Shown piece by piece: positions 11,617 to 22,075 of a stretch of 64,000 nt of DNA. The translations under genes and the position numbers were made by a program. Below the pieces are notes generated by a model that saw nothing but the letters and a program-made list of their open reading frames with translations, was not told the origin of the DNA and ran no database searches. The number at the start of each line of letters is the position of its first letter. Positions within the stretch are counted from its first letter, which is position 1. Where the stretch lies: the NCBI RefSeq assembly GCF_035222275.1, contig NC_085881.1, forward strand, positions 2,666,001-2,730,000, written 5' to 3'. Origin of the DNA: Podospora bellae-mahoneyi. Its lineage: Eukaryota; Ascomycota; Sordariomycetes; Sordariales; Podosporaceae.

Positions 11617-12334
11617 ATTGCCGTGAACAAGCGAGAGACACCGGGTGCAATATAGAGAAGAAATGTGTGACGATCGAACTGAGCTAGTGAGGCAAGCACA
11701 ATATGCAAAACATGGGATGAAAGGCCTTTTATAGATGATGAGCGGGACCCTCCATGTGCCCCATGTCAATAGTAGTTCCACGCTTCCTGTACCTGCATCT
11801 GAAGCAGGTTACATCCTTGGTAAAGTCGACTTCCTCTCCTGTCATCCGAGGATGTTTTCATGGGTAATCTTGTTTTTTTCTGCACCTCGATGATGTTCGT
11901 GGGGGTGAGCTGAAAGTTTCTCGCAGGAAACCAACATGCTAGGTGTGATGGAGACCATCAAGGTTCTCAGCCAAGACGTGTCTCGCTTCCACACGTGGGA
12001 TCCCTTGCCACCATTTTCTGGTTGGGGCCAACGCCGCGGTGTACTTAAGTGAATAGAAGCTTCTTTTTATTTCAGCAGGGCTGACATTGAAGTGTTGAAT
12101 TTGCACAGATTGCTGAAAACTATGTACATGAACATATGTCCAACCCTCCGGAACTTTTGACGTTTTCCATGCAGTATCCACAGTTCTATTTTCATCCTTC
12201 GTCCTTCACCAAGTCCTTCCTCTAGCCATACTTCCTAGGTAGCAGAGCTCGGTCGATTTTTGATCGTCGATAGGGGTGTGAAGACGGAGGGCTGGCGGCC
12301 AGCTTAGGCGGGGATAACGCCGAGAGCAACTGGT
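11617..12334. other. Intergenic with one CAAGGT-containing motif
   Basis: Upstream region of the His-rich surface-protein gene and 3' region of the small Cys-rich gene. No coding region seen. It holds CATCAAGGTTCTCA at 11956-11969. Confidence 0.5.
11956..11969 (+). promoter_or_regulatory. CATCAAGGTNCTCA motif, copy 1 (zinc-response-like core CAAGGT)
   Basis: CATCAAGGTTCTCA, about 340 bp upstream of the ATG at 11616. The core CAAGGT equals the published Aspergillus fumigatus ZafA zinc-response core and half of the yeast Zap1 site ACCTTNAAGGT. Function here is inferred from its repetition before neighbouring genes. Confidence 0.45.
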
Positions 12335-12571
12335 CTAATGGTCATCGCAGTGATATCTCTTCTGGCCAGCGACAGGGCAAGTTGTGGTGCCATGGGTCTG
12401 ATGGCAAGCACCTCCGGGATTGGTGGCACAGCAGTACTCGCAGGCTCCAACGAGCGTGCACCCGGTAGGGGGGAAGCAATCGCGAGCAAGAAGTTCGCTC
12501 TTGAATTCGGGAGCAGCATAGGCCACAGACGCGAGATGAAAGGCCGCAATGAGGAGCTTGAAAGAGACCAT
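12335..12571 (-). CDS. Small secreted Cys-rich protein ending in HCDDH
   Basis: Single exon, 78 aa. The ORF is open further upstream, but MVSFKLLIAAFHLASVAYA at the chosen start is a clear signal peptide and follows an AAG context. The mature part has eight cysteines (DCFPPTGC, CEYCC, then three more) and ends KRYHCDDH, so it should be a compact disulfide-linked protein with a possible metal-binding tail. No named family recognised; it could be an effector- or antimicrobial-like protein. It sits between two DHWHC-motif genes and has ACCTTG/CAAGGT cores in its 5' region, which suggests co-regulation with them. Confidence 0.7.
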   Translation of the reverse strand: MVSFKLLIAAFHLASVAYAAPEFKSELLARDCFPPTGCTLVGACEYCCATNPGGACHQTHGTTTCPVAGQKRYHCDDH

Positions 12572-13448
12572 CTTGATAGTGGTTGTTGGCGGAAGGCTTT
12601 TGATGAGGTAGTAGAGGGCTTGGAGAGCGTTGATCAAGAGACTCGAGTGCGAGGTGGTTGATGATGGCATTTTCTGGATGAACGCACGACATCTCGTCCT
12701 CTTTATACATGAACTGTCCTACTTGATCCGGACTTTACCTCTGCTTACTTCGAGTAGCCCTCCAGTTCTTTCGATATGCATTGCAACTCTGTCCACATGA
12801 AGTGCCTGCCGCCGCGTGAGAGTCGACTGCTCCGAAGCTCTAAAGTGCCTACTAGAGCATCTCTGTTCTCTACCATCTATGAGTGTAGACACCGAGACGG
12901 CTTCACCAGCGGTCCGAGTCGTTGGAGGGCAGCCATGTACCTTGATGAACAGAGGGTCTTGGCGTGGAGGTTTTATCTGTGGTTGGCTGCGTATCCACTC
13001 CTTGAGCACCTTGATGGGTACATCAGCTAGGATGCTTGGCATGTGGCAGCCATGGAATATTGAACCTATTGTGGCTTGCCTTTGTCCATGGAGGTTCATG
13101 AGCATGGTGTGGTACGTTCCATCACGTAAAGAACCCGCGCGGGATGACGGAGATCATCCAAAAGCTTGTTGGAGTCGCTTGATATTGGTAACCGAGGGTG
13201 ATATTGAGGCCACAGAAGTGGGATGTAACTGCAAGGTCCCAATTTTGGATAGAGAGTCGTATTTGCAGGAAGATAGCTGGCGGCCATGGCGGAAGGTTGG
13301 CTGAGAAGAAAGAAATTAGTAGATCAAGTCAAGATGGTCATGCCGCGAACGGCTCTCGTCGATTAGTATTAAAGACAAGAAGCGTCTCAAGAATTGATGA
13401 ATCTCGGTGTCTAACACCCTTCCTGTATGAGACAGACTGGTGATCAAA
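12572..13448. other. Divergent promoter region with three CAAGGT/ACCTTG cores
   Basis: Lies between the small Cys-rich gene (minus) and the triple-DHWHC gene (plus). Cores: ACCTTG at 12939-12944 and 13008-13013, CAAGGT at 13232-13237. ORFs on both strands here lack a domain signature and are treated as chance. Confidence 0.5.
13003..13016 (-). promoter_or_regulatory. CATCAAGGTNCTCA motif, copy 2
   Basis: Plus strand reads TGAGCACCTTGATG, the reverse complement of CATCAAGGTGCTCA. It is about 430 bp from the start codons of both divergent genes (12571 and 13449). Confidence 0.45.
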
Positions 13449-14329
13449 ATGATGAAATCACTCTTCGCTCTTGGATTCGTTGTCGAGTTGGTGGCGGCCT
13501 TGCCCCAGGCTGTCACCCCAGCCCCCACTGGCCAAGCATGCTCGTAAGTGCCATCCTTCCGCTTTCGAGATTCCAGAAAACCAACACGACGTTCAGGACG
13601 AGAACCCGTAGCCAGCTTGGAATTGGCGCGACCATCACCAATTACCCCGAATTCGTCTCGTCAATGGACCAGCATTGGTCGACCTCAGGAGTTTCGTTCT
13701 CAGGGACAGAACGTGTGATTGTCTACACGTCTCTTGAAACATTCGACGGTGGCAGCTTCACAGGCTACTACACGTACGACATCAATGCCTTGCGCAGCGC
13801 GGGATACACCATCACAACCAGCACCCAGTTGTCTGTGTCATGCGCTCCCACAGCGACCAGCTCGGCGGTTGGCGAATGCGAGCCGCATGGTGATCACTGG
13901 CACTGTCCCCCAGGAGTATCAGAGCCAATTACGCCTCCTTCCCCGGAGCCCCATACTACTCACTCGGCTCCTAGCTCCGGGGAGTGTGAGGCTCACAATG
14001 ACCACTGGCACTGCCCTCCAGGAGTTACAGAGCCCACTACCCCCCCAGCTCCATCATCAACTCCTGTCCCCATCACCCCTGGCTCGGACGAGTGCGAAGC
14101 GCACGGTGATCATTTGCATTGTCCTGATGGCGTGCCAGAGCCAACGACGCCCCCACCCGTCATAACTCCTACGCCGACACCGTTCAGCTCAGTGACAGCA
14201 TCGGCCTCATTCACTCGCACAGCATCCGACGCGCCTGTCGTTACGGCTGGTGCAGACGGCAAGACCAGAGTCGGGAGTCACTTTTTAGTATTAGCTGCAG
14301 GGGTACCGTTTGTATTTGGGATGATGTAA
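13449..14329 (+). CDS. GPI-type surface protein with three DHWHC/DHLHC motifs
   Basis: CDS join(13449..13543,13597..14329), 275 aa. The 53-nt intron (GTAAGT...TTCAG) is needed to join the signal peptide MMKSLFALGFVVELVAALP, which is in another frame, to the body. The N-terminal part (about residues 32-115) has no recognised domain. Three motif copies follow, separated by Pro/Thr/Ser linkers: ECEPHGDHWHCPPGV, ECEAHNDHWHCPPGV and ECEAHGDHLHCPDGV. The C-terminus APVVTAGADG plus a hydrophobic tail suggests GPI anchoring. It is related to the His-rich gene at 10990-11616 by the motif and by the PVVTAGA tail. Probable role: display of a metal-binding module on the wall (inference). Upstream DNA has three CAAGGT-type cores. 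Confidence 0.83.
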
Positions 14330-14634
14330 TAGCCTGGGGGAATCTGCGGACCATCGATTGTATAGTTAATGCTCAATAAAGGATGTTGTGGGAGTGTGCG
14401 TTGAGGACCTTGATGTCCCACCCCTGAAGTGATGGCAGCCATCAAGGTTCTCAATACCAGATATCAAGGTCCTTCTGCAACGTCATCCAATATGACATCC
14501 CAATTGACAACAGACCATTTGTTCTCCTTTTGATGCTTTGTTGCTGTGAATGAAAAGCCATCCGAGTCCTTTCATCCTGACGAAGCGATTGAGAATCCAG
14601 CTGCCTATCATCTCACCCGACAATACTCCTCACA
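14330..14634. promoter_or_regulatory. Short intergenic region with three CAAGGT/ACCTTG cores
   Basis: Between the triple-DHWHC gene and the FAD oxidoreductase. TGAGGACCTTGATG at 14402-14415 (minus copy of the 14-mer), CATCAAGGTTCTCA at 14440-14453 (plus copy), and CAAGGT at 14465-14470. These sit 165-235 bp upstream of the ATG at 14635, a typical place for regulatory sites. Confidence 0.5.
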
Positions 14635-16308
14635 ATGCCCGACACCTCTCGTCAAACTTTGCCACACGTCCATGATGTGATCATCATTGGTGCCGGGCCT
14701 TGTGGTCTAGCAGTAGCAGCACGACTCCGCGAAAAGGCTCCAGGTGCTATTTTCACAGACGAAGAGCACAGGAGACACCGGTTTTTGCATCGCTATGGAC
14801 GATCCATGCCGCTGAAGCAAGTGAGAAACGGTCGGGTCACATGCTGCGGCCGCCCAACGGCAAGCGATACACAAGATCTCGATATCACGGTGCTCGATGC
14901 CACCCATGACGACTGGTGTGGCCGCTGGAACAAGCTGTTCAAGTGCTACGACATCGAACATCTCCGAAGTCCCATGTTCTGGCACGTTAGCCCAGTTGAC
15001 CGCGATGCTCTCCTTGGGTACGCCTATTCGCAGAACCGAGAGAATGAGTTGCTCGAGATTCACCACTGTGTCGGAAAAGAAGTCAGCAAGCACATGCGGA
15101 AGAGGACCCGGACGCAGAAGTGCTCAGCCCACAGTGCTTGCAACGCCAGAGTTGAGATCAACGAACGGGACCGCATCGACTACTTCAACCCTTCTCAGGC
15201 CCTCTTCTCTGATCATTGCCGTGCAGTCGCTAGCAGGTACCATCTCTGCGATGGTGTCGTCAAGAAAGAGTCCGTCCAAGACATCAGCTTCGACGTGGTC
15301 CAAGGCATCTCTGTCAACGACGAACCCCTCTTCACAGTCACCACAGACCGGGGCCCTCAGTATGCCCGAACCGTCGTCCTCTCTGTCGGACCAGCAAATC
15401 AACCTTCCATCCCACGTCACGCCTTCAAAGCCTTCTCGGCAACAGAATCCCTCCCTCAAGTCTGCCACAGCACCCAAATCGAAACCTTCCCCGACACCGT
15501 CGTTCGCACCAGGATGACCAACGGCCAGAGAACCAAGGTCCTCGTTATCGGCGGCGGTCTCACCTCAGCCCAACTTTCTGACCTCGCCATCCGCAAAGGC
15601 GTCACCAAAGTTTGGCACCTGATGCGCAGTCCAATTGCCATCAAGACCTTCGACGTCGAGCTCAGCTGGATGAGCAAATACCGCAACCTCGAACAGGCCT
15701 ACTTTTACTCTGCCGACACGGACGAGGAGAGATTGCAGATGGTGAGAGCTGCCAGGGGAGGTGGGAGCATTCCACCGAGATACCACAAAAAGTTAAAGGA
15801 TCACATCTCTCGTGGCAGGCTGGAGTTGCGGACGGAGACAAAGTTGGTGAATGCGCAGTTTGTGACCACTGAGGCGGGTGGTCGGTGGAAGGTCGAAACT
15901 GAGCCGGCGATTGAGGGTATACCGTCATTCGACTTCATATATTTTGCGACGGGAATTGAGACAGACGTTGCTGCGCTACCGTATCTGCAGACGATGAGGG
16001 AAACGCACCCCATTGATGAGATGGGAGGGCTGCCGTGCTTGACTGAGCAACTGAAGTGGAAAGATGACGTGCCACTTTTTGTGACAGGAAGACTGGCTTC
16101 GCTGAGGCTGGGAGCTGCTGGTCCAAATCTTGGTGGAGCGCGGACGGGTGCTGAGCGGATTGCCCTGGCCATTCAGGAGCATTTTGAGGAGTGCAAACGC
16201 GAGGATAAGATCAGTGGGGACATCGCTGCCGCCGATAAGGACGAGAATGAGTGGGAGCGGTTTGTGCTTGGGCGCGGAAGCAAGTATTCATGTTTGGTCG
16301 AGCACTAG
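14635..16308 (+). CDS. FAD/NAD(P)-dependent oxidoreductase (flavin monooxygenase-like)
   Basis: Single exon, 557 aa, starting at ATG 14635. An N-terminal dinucleotide-binding motif IIIGAGPCGLAVAARL binds FAD (GxGxxG near residues 18-23). A second motif VLVIGGGLTSAQLSD near the middle fits NADPH binding, and FATGIETD later matches the ATG-type motif of class B flavoprotein monooxygenases and L-ornithine N5-oxygenases. No signal peptide, so probably cytosolic. The substrate cannot be told from sequence. It follows the DHWHC-motif surface gene and has three CAAGGT-type cores directly upstream, so it may belong to the same regulon; it could equally be an unrelated neighbour. Confidence 0.85.
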   Translation: MPDTSRQTLPHVHDVIIIGAGPCGLAVAARLREKAPGAIFTDEEHRRHRFLHRYGRSMPLKQVRNGRVTCCGRPTASDTQDLDITVLDATHDDWCGRWNKLFKCYDIEHLRSPMFWHVSPVDRDALLGYAYSQNRENELLEIHHCVGKEVSKHMRKRTRTQKCSAHSACNARVEINERDRIDYFNPSQALFSDHCRAVASRYHLCDGVVKKESVQDISFDVVQGISVNDEPLFTVTTDRGPQYARTVVLSVGPANQPSIPRHAFKAFSATESLPQVCHSTQIETFPDTVVRTRMTNGQRTKVLVIGGGLTSAQLSDLAIRKGVTKVWHLMRSPIAIKTFDVELSWMSKYRNLEQAYFYSADTDEERLQMVRAARGGGSIPPRYHKKLKDHISRGRLELRTETKLVNAQFVTTEAGGRWKVETEPAIEGIPSFDFIYFATGIETDVAALPYLQTMRETHPIDEMGGLPCLTEQLKWKDDVPLFVTGRLASLRLGAAGPNLGGARTGAERIALAIQEHFEECKREDKISGDIAAADKDENEWERFVLGRGSKYSCLVEH

Positions 16309-17398
16309 AGACGAGCAAGTACCCCGAAATGGAAAGAGTGTAGCATTCGCCGTGTCCGATTTGAGATGGGAGATGTGAGATGTGGTGAAGAAGTGGACCC
16401 GGATGCCGTCAAATCAAGGACTGGCGACGCCGGAGCGGGAGCCGGCAAGTGGGGCTCTTGCAGACGCGATCGGTCGGTCTTTCCGTTGCATCCGACTGTC
16501 GGCCGTCCAAGTCTAACATCACAGCTTCGCTTAAGCCAATCGCAATAATTGAATGGAACGATGTTACTCCAATTCTAAAACATGCGATAGAGTCTGTTGG
16601 GAATCTTACAGAAGGCAAAAAGAAGCCGAGGTTCAAGCCGTTGTTTCTCAACGTTTTTTTTCGCTGTTAAATCCACTTGGCTGTTGGCTTGGCATAAAAG
16701 ATAAAACATAGTGGAGATCAGGGGCTCCATTGTAGACCCTGTACCCTAACCCTTCGTCCTCTCCTTTTTTTCTCAAATTTATCTCCATTCGAGCCCGATT
16801 GATGAGAGAGTGTGGCACAGCTGCATTTGTCGGTAGCTAGAGAAAAGCAGAGCCTCATCAGGGGTCCTATTAGCTCCTGTAGGACCATGCCTGGCCCCTG
16901 CGCTGGCACATGTCAAAGATGGTTCGGTGTTGCATTGTCAAAATCAGGGTCAAATCTGACAGGGCTGATCCGCAAGGGTGCCTCGATGCTGCATGGTCCT
17001 TGTCAACATGCTGCCAACGATAAGACTCCACACACGCGATGGGACCCAAGAAGCAATGCTGACCTACCACATTTTGTGACTGCCTGACGGCTCGACAACG
17101 CCATCTTGAGTCCTATCAGGGCATTTCCTGGACAAAAGCATGGGTCGTCTGTCTATCCCTGCACCAACCCGTTAGGTTAAGGTTGTGACACCCGCCAATC
17201 TGATTCAGCCTCGAACATATTTAATGACAGCGTTATCCCTCGTCAGACAGAGATGTTTCTAGCCTTATCCTTGTTTTTGTTTTTCACAACTCTCTTATCC
17301 TCGTGGTGAAAATATCACGCTCATTTTCAGCTTCACTCCCACATCGCCACCCCTTCACACCCACCATCCAGTCGTTACCTCTCCAACTCCCATCCATC
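16309..17398. other. Intergenic between two flavoprotein genes
   Basis: No coding region recognised. Contains one telomere-like ACCCTAACCCT at 16743-16753. Confidence 0.5.
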
Positions 17399-18724
17399 AT
17401 GACAGCCACAACCCCCCTAAAAGTAATAATAATCGGCGGCGGCCCCATCGGCCTCACCCTCGCCCAAATCCTCACCTCCGCCGGTGTCGACTTCACCATC
17501 CTCGAACGCCGCTCCACCGTCACCCCCGAAGAAGGCGCCGGCATCGCCATCGGACCCACCTCCTTCCGCCTCTACGACCAGCTCGGCCTCCTTCCCCAAA
17601 TGGAAGCCATCTCCACCCCCATCCCCCACAAGCACGTCCTCCAACGCGACGGCAAAGTCTACAACTCGTACGAATTCCACCTCCGCGCCTGCCACGGCCG
17701 CGCAATGGCCTTCCTTCACCGTCTCGACCTCGTCACCACTTTATTCAGCACCCTCCCGAATTCCGCCAAAGCCAAAATCCACGTCAACAAATCCCTCTCC
17801 GACATCACCCTCACCCCTGAAGGCGTAACTGTCACCTGCGCCGATGGCACTTCCTACAACGGCACCCTCGTCATCGGCGCAGACGGCGTCCACTCCAAAA
17901 CCCGCAAGATAATGAACTCCCTCTCCAACGCCCCAGAGTCCGAAACCCTCCCCTTTGAAACAACCTTTCAAGGCCTCTTCGGTAACTTCCCCCGGCTATC
18001 CCTCCCCGGCTCGGAAATCGAGCCAGGCCACGACTGGGAGTGCCATTCCGGCGGTGTGTCTTCCCAGTTCTTCGTCGGGAGGGACAGAGGCTGGTTTATC
18101 ATCTACCGACCTCTCCCTGGCGGTCCTACGAGGGAAAGAATCGATTACACGGATGAGGACATCAAACAGTTCGCGGAAGATGTCAAGGACATGCATGTGA
18201 CAAATACACTGACTTTTGGGGATGTTTTCAAAAATGTCAACAAGGCTGGGTTGACACAGCTTCAGGAAGGTGCTGTCAAGAATAGGAGTTGGAAACGGAT
18301 TGGGTTGGTGGGTGATGCGTGCGATAAGATCACGCCGAATGTTGGGTTGGGGTACAATAACGGGGTCTTGGACGTGATTGTGCTTGGGAACTTGCTCAAA
18401 AAGTTGAATGAGAGTGGGGAGGAGATCACCGAGGAGAAGGTGGGAAAACTGTTCAAGGAGTATCAGGCTGAGAGGAAGGAGTTTTCAGAAAAAGTGGATG
18501 ATGCGGCCAGAGGGGTCATCAGAACGGTTACACATACGGGATTCATGAAGTACTTGCTTGATCGGTGGATTAACCCGGTCTTGGGGTTGGACAAGCTGTA
18601 TGGTAGCAAGGTGATGGGGCCGTTGATGGCGAAGCAGCAGGTGTTGGAGTGGTTGGAGGAGAAGAATGGGATTGATGGGAGCATTCCATGGGCGCACAAG
18701 GGACTGGTTGTCACGAAGGCTTAG
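17399..18724 (+). CDS. FAD-dependent monooxygenase (PHBH/salicylate hydroxylase-like, group A)
   Basis: Single exon, 441 aa. The frame is open upstream, but MTATTPLKVIIIGGGPIGLTLAQIL at ATG 17399 gives the normal family start directly before the FAD motif GGGPIG. Other motifs: the DG motif LVIGADGVHSKTR and GLVGDACDKITPNVGLGYNN, the GD motif contacting FAD ribityl. The last 70 residues are hydrophobic/basic (YLLDRWINPVLGLDKLYG), similar to fungal secondary-metabolite monooxygenases of the PaxM type. It would hydroxylate or epoxidise an unknown substrate using NAD(P)H. Strong C bias at third positions in the 5' half drops in the 3' half. No cluster partners are adjacent apart from the flavoprotein gene upstream. 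Confidence 0.88.
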   Translation: MTATTPLKVIIIGGGPIGLTLAQILTSAGVDFTILERRSTVTPEEGAGIAIGPTSFRLYDQLGLLPQMEAISTPIPHKHVLQRDGKVYNSYEFHLRACHGRAMAFLHRLDLVTTLFSTLPNSAKAKIHVNKSLSDITLTPEGVTVTCADGTSYNGTLVIGADGVHSKTRKIMNSLSNAPESETLPFETTFQGLFGNFPRLSLPGSEIEPGHDWECHSGGVSSQFFVGRDRGWFIIYRPLPGGPTRERIDYTDEDIKQFAEDVKDMHVTNTLTFGDVFKNVNKAGLTQLQEGAVKNRSWKRIGLVGDACDKITPNVGLGYNNGVLDVIVLGNLLKKLNESGEEITEEKVGKLFKEYQAERKEFSEKVDDAARGVIRTVTHTGFMKYLLDRWINPVLGLDKLYGSKVMGPLMAKQQVLEWLEEKNGIDGSIPWAHKGLVVTKA

Positions 18725-20349
18725 AGTGACTGCCGTGTTGGCGTTAATTTTCTGGTAAAGGATGGAATATGGCTTGGTTGTGGATGGGTAATGGTTGGGC
18801 AGGAAAACGGGTGTATATTCTGTAATTTTTCGTAATTTTCATAGCATGAACGCGTTTGTTGGCACATTAAGAAAATCATTGGCAGGGCGCATCATTCGTT
18901 GGAAAAGGTCCATTTGTGTAAGACAACTAGTTCTTGTGGTGTAACGAACCAGGCACATTGCATCGCTGCAGAGTAAAGCTCGACCTTCCCCGAGGGTAGA
19001 ATGGAAAATAATTGGTTAGGTACATTGGCGCGCTAGTGCCGTCATCCGATGCTGTGATTGAGTGAATGGTACGACCAGCCATTGACGAATCGGACCTTCA
19101 GTTACCCCTGAGCCCCTTAACCCCTGACGAACTTCGTTGATATCACCAACCCTAACCCTCCTTTTCCCTCGCTAAAGCGGCCACAAGGTGCCGTCCAAAG
19201 ATCCTGACGAACCCAACCACATGAAGTGAGACATCATGCGTCAGGTGATTGCAACCCCGCCATTGATGAGGCTCTGCTCGCGCTCGTTCCCCGTGGGCAG
19301 GTGGGATTGGAGCAATACAGGAGGAATAACCCCGGTTTCGCCTATCACCCTTCAGGTGTTCGCAATCCTGCCCGAGGTCCAGCTTATCTTCTGCTGTGTC
19401 GCGATGCCATGCATTGTGATATTGGGAACTTGATCTGCACAGTTATTTCTGGACCTTGTCACGCGCATCAATTTAGCGACCGCTTTACATCTGGACCGTG
19501 ACGCTGCATGTGGGTGAAGCGGGAGGATGGAACCTGGACCTCTTGGGTTCCCATGGGACGTTCCATCTTAAGTTCGATCCAGCTGGCCGCCGAAATTGAC
19601 GCTGGCGTACACTTCATGCATGATGGTGTTTCTCTGGTTGTTCCGTGAACTGGCAATGGCTTCTCATCGGTTCAAAAGCAATGCCACTTGTCCGTCCTGC
19701 ACTTTATCCCGTCATGTGTATTAGATTCCAAGCATACTGATAAGTGTCAAATGCAGTCCCTTACGCCGACGTGTGAATTGATGTCGTATTTCATGGCAAC
19801 CTGTGAGACAACGTGGGGTAATACCCGCGTTCGGTGAAGAGAAGCTGGAGTTGCAGTGGTGCGCGAACCATAACCACCTCTGTGTCCTCTGTCTGATGGT
19901 GTCGAGAAGTACAATACATGGCTAGACTTGGGCCTCGTGGACACTTGTTGTTGCTGCAATGCTGCCCAACCGCAAAGATTGAACTTGGTGGCTGCTACGA
20001 CCTCGGTCAACACGGCTTCGTTGACAAGTTTGCTCAGCGGAAGCCATGGTCACTCATCTCTTACTGGCGATATCGCCGAGGTTTCACGAATGGTGAGATA
20101 AAAACCTGCGAGAGGCAAGGAAGTTCGTGATCTCATAAATCGTGCTATCGTAGCAATGGGACATGATATCATCAGCTCATCAAACAGAGCCGTCGTATAA
20201 ATGGGAAACCTGAAGACCCAGCAAGCAAAGACCTCAAAGAATAAAGAAAAAACTCCAAGTTGGGTGTGGAATAAACTTCCTCCGTCGTCTGTGTAAGCTG
20301 CATCATTCTGATACCTTATTGCAGGCCGGAAGCCCTGCAAGCCCCAGGT
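18725..20349. other. Intergenic, no gene seen
   Basis: 1.6 kb with only short unrelated ORFs. Telomere-like ACCCTAACCCT at 19149-19159. Confidence 0.5.
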
Positions 20350-22075
20350 CTACTCTCCACTCCTCGGGCTCATCAGCGATGACCGCCGTCTCCGTTTCTT
20401 TGGCCTCTCCACTCCTAAGGGCATAGATTCCATTCCATGCCCAAGATTAATCATCTCCTCATTAAATGCAGTTGCAGAGGCAAAGTCAACCTCTGCCTGT
20501 GTGCCTTGGAAATGAGACTTTTGGTGCTGAACGAGATTGTCTCGCCTGGTGTATGTGGCGGCACAATGATCGCAGGGGAACGTGTCCACAATTCCCTTTC
20601 CAGTTTTTCTGCTGTGCTTGATGGTCTTCTTGTGCTTCTCCATTTTTTTACGCTGGTCTGGGCCAGCAATGGGATAAAAGCCGCATGGTTCGCAGCTAAG
20701 CACAGGTGACTGACCATATACAGTTTCGACGGGGGATCCGTCGGTGCTACGGCTCTCCTCTGTCGAATAACCCCCTCCTGCATCAGTGAAAACTGCAGGA
20801 AATGAGTTCATAGTGTTGGCCTCTCCATGAGTTGTAGGCGAGTTCCACATATGTTCGCCCTGGTTCAAGAAAGGCATGGCTCCCAAGATGGGTGATTCTT
20901 GCCAAATGTTACTGTTTCCATATGCACCGGAAAAGGAGCAGTGGACCATGAGAGCAGACTCGGGGGCAGTCACTTGTTGAGAGTTGGGTGACGAGGCGGC
21001 AAAGTACGAAGTCGATTGTGATGCCGGTCCTCCAGAAGAGACCATGTGTGAAGAATCGAGCTCAATATACTGGGGTAAAGCTGGAGAAAAGTTTTTGGCA
21101 TTGATGGTTTGCGATGGTTGTGATCTGGGCCACGCGCCGTCTCCTGGAGACTCACAGGCTCCTTGTCTGGTGGAATGATGAAGACTATCACACATGGATG
21201 ACCAGGTAGGGACAATGGCCAATGGAGTGCAGCTTGATGTTGGCGAGATGTGGCTGTTGCTCCCAAAAGGAGAGTTGATGAACCCAGAGCTGGTGCTCGG
21301 GGACACGCTTGAGGTGGCTAGAAATTGTGGGCGGGCGTCGATAACGGGACTTTGAGGTCTAAACCTAAGCTCTGGCATTTTCTCAAGAGGAGGCCGGTGA
21401 GCCAAGGTCCGCCTCCGTTCAGCACTCATCTCCACTGGACTAGCAGTGTCCATCATCTCCACCGGTGACACCTTAGTGTTCATGAGCTCTGGCGGCGAGG
21501 TGTTGTGTTTGGTGGGATGTGAGTAGATCTCCACAACGTGTTGATCAGGTGAAGATGGTAAACCCTGCGAGTGTGTTTTCTGATTCCCATCAGACCTCGG
21601 TGAAACTTGGGCATCTTTCCAATTGTTGATGGGCTGACCCTCTTCGGAGTCCGTCTCCACAGAGCTTCGAGACCGAGATCGGCTTTTCTGAGAGGAGCTG
21701 GAAGAGGACCCAAGAAACAAGTCTGCTAGGGCCTTCTTGAATGACCTCCTATGACGAAGGAATTGCAGTCGTTCCTCAAACGCTTTCATCTGCTCTTCCT
21801 GTTTCTTCAGAACACTCTGCTGTTGCTTCACGGTACTCTCCAATACTTGAATGCGGCACTCGAAGTCCACATCCTTCTCTTCCTTTGAACTGTAACTTCT
21901 CAGTCAGCTAGACAACATCTAAGAGATGGCGTCTGACGAACCTATAACCTGCATGGATATGTTTTGATGATGGGCTTCGTGGTGACAGGCTTGGTGGCGA
22001 CGAGGTTTGAGGTGAGATGGTGTCGGAAGATGGTAGCTCAGATATGCCACTAATGACAGAGCTGGGAGACTCCAT
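20350..22075 (-). CDS. Single C2H2 zinc-finger regulator with N-terminal coiled coil
   Basis: CDS complement(join(20350..21889,21942..22075)), 557 aa. Exon 1 encodes a Ser/Pro-rich start (MESPSSVISGISELPSSD); the 52-nt intron (GTTCGT...CTGAC...ACAG) keeps frame into exon 2. Residues about 45-90 are Glu/Lys/Gln-rich and likely a coiled coil, then come long disordered Ser/Pro stretches. One C2H2 finger, CDHCAATYTRRDNLVQHQ..H, lies at about 484-504, followed by a basic cluster PKKRRRR as probable nuclear signal. A lone C2H2 finger at the C-terminus is common in ascomycete transcription factors; targets are unknown. The intron donor GTTCGT is unusual, so the exon 1 junction is the least certain part. 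Confidence 0.75.

Noticed and set aside
12719-13105. 128-codon minus-strand ORF between the Cys-rich gene and the triple-motif gene
   Set aside because: It begins inside promoter sequence, has no domain or signal peptide, and its apparent similarity to neighbouring DNA is only the CATCAAGGT motif.
17303-17398. 32-residue N-terminal extension of the FAD monooxygenase
   Set aside because: The family starts directly before the GGGPIG motif; the extension is not conserved-looking and the ATG at 17399 has the better context.
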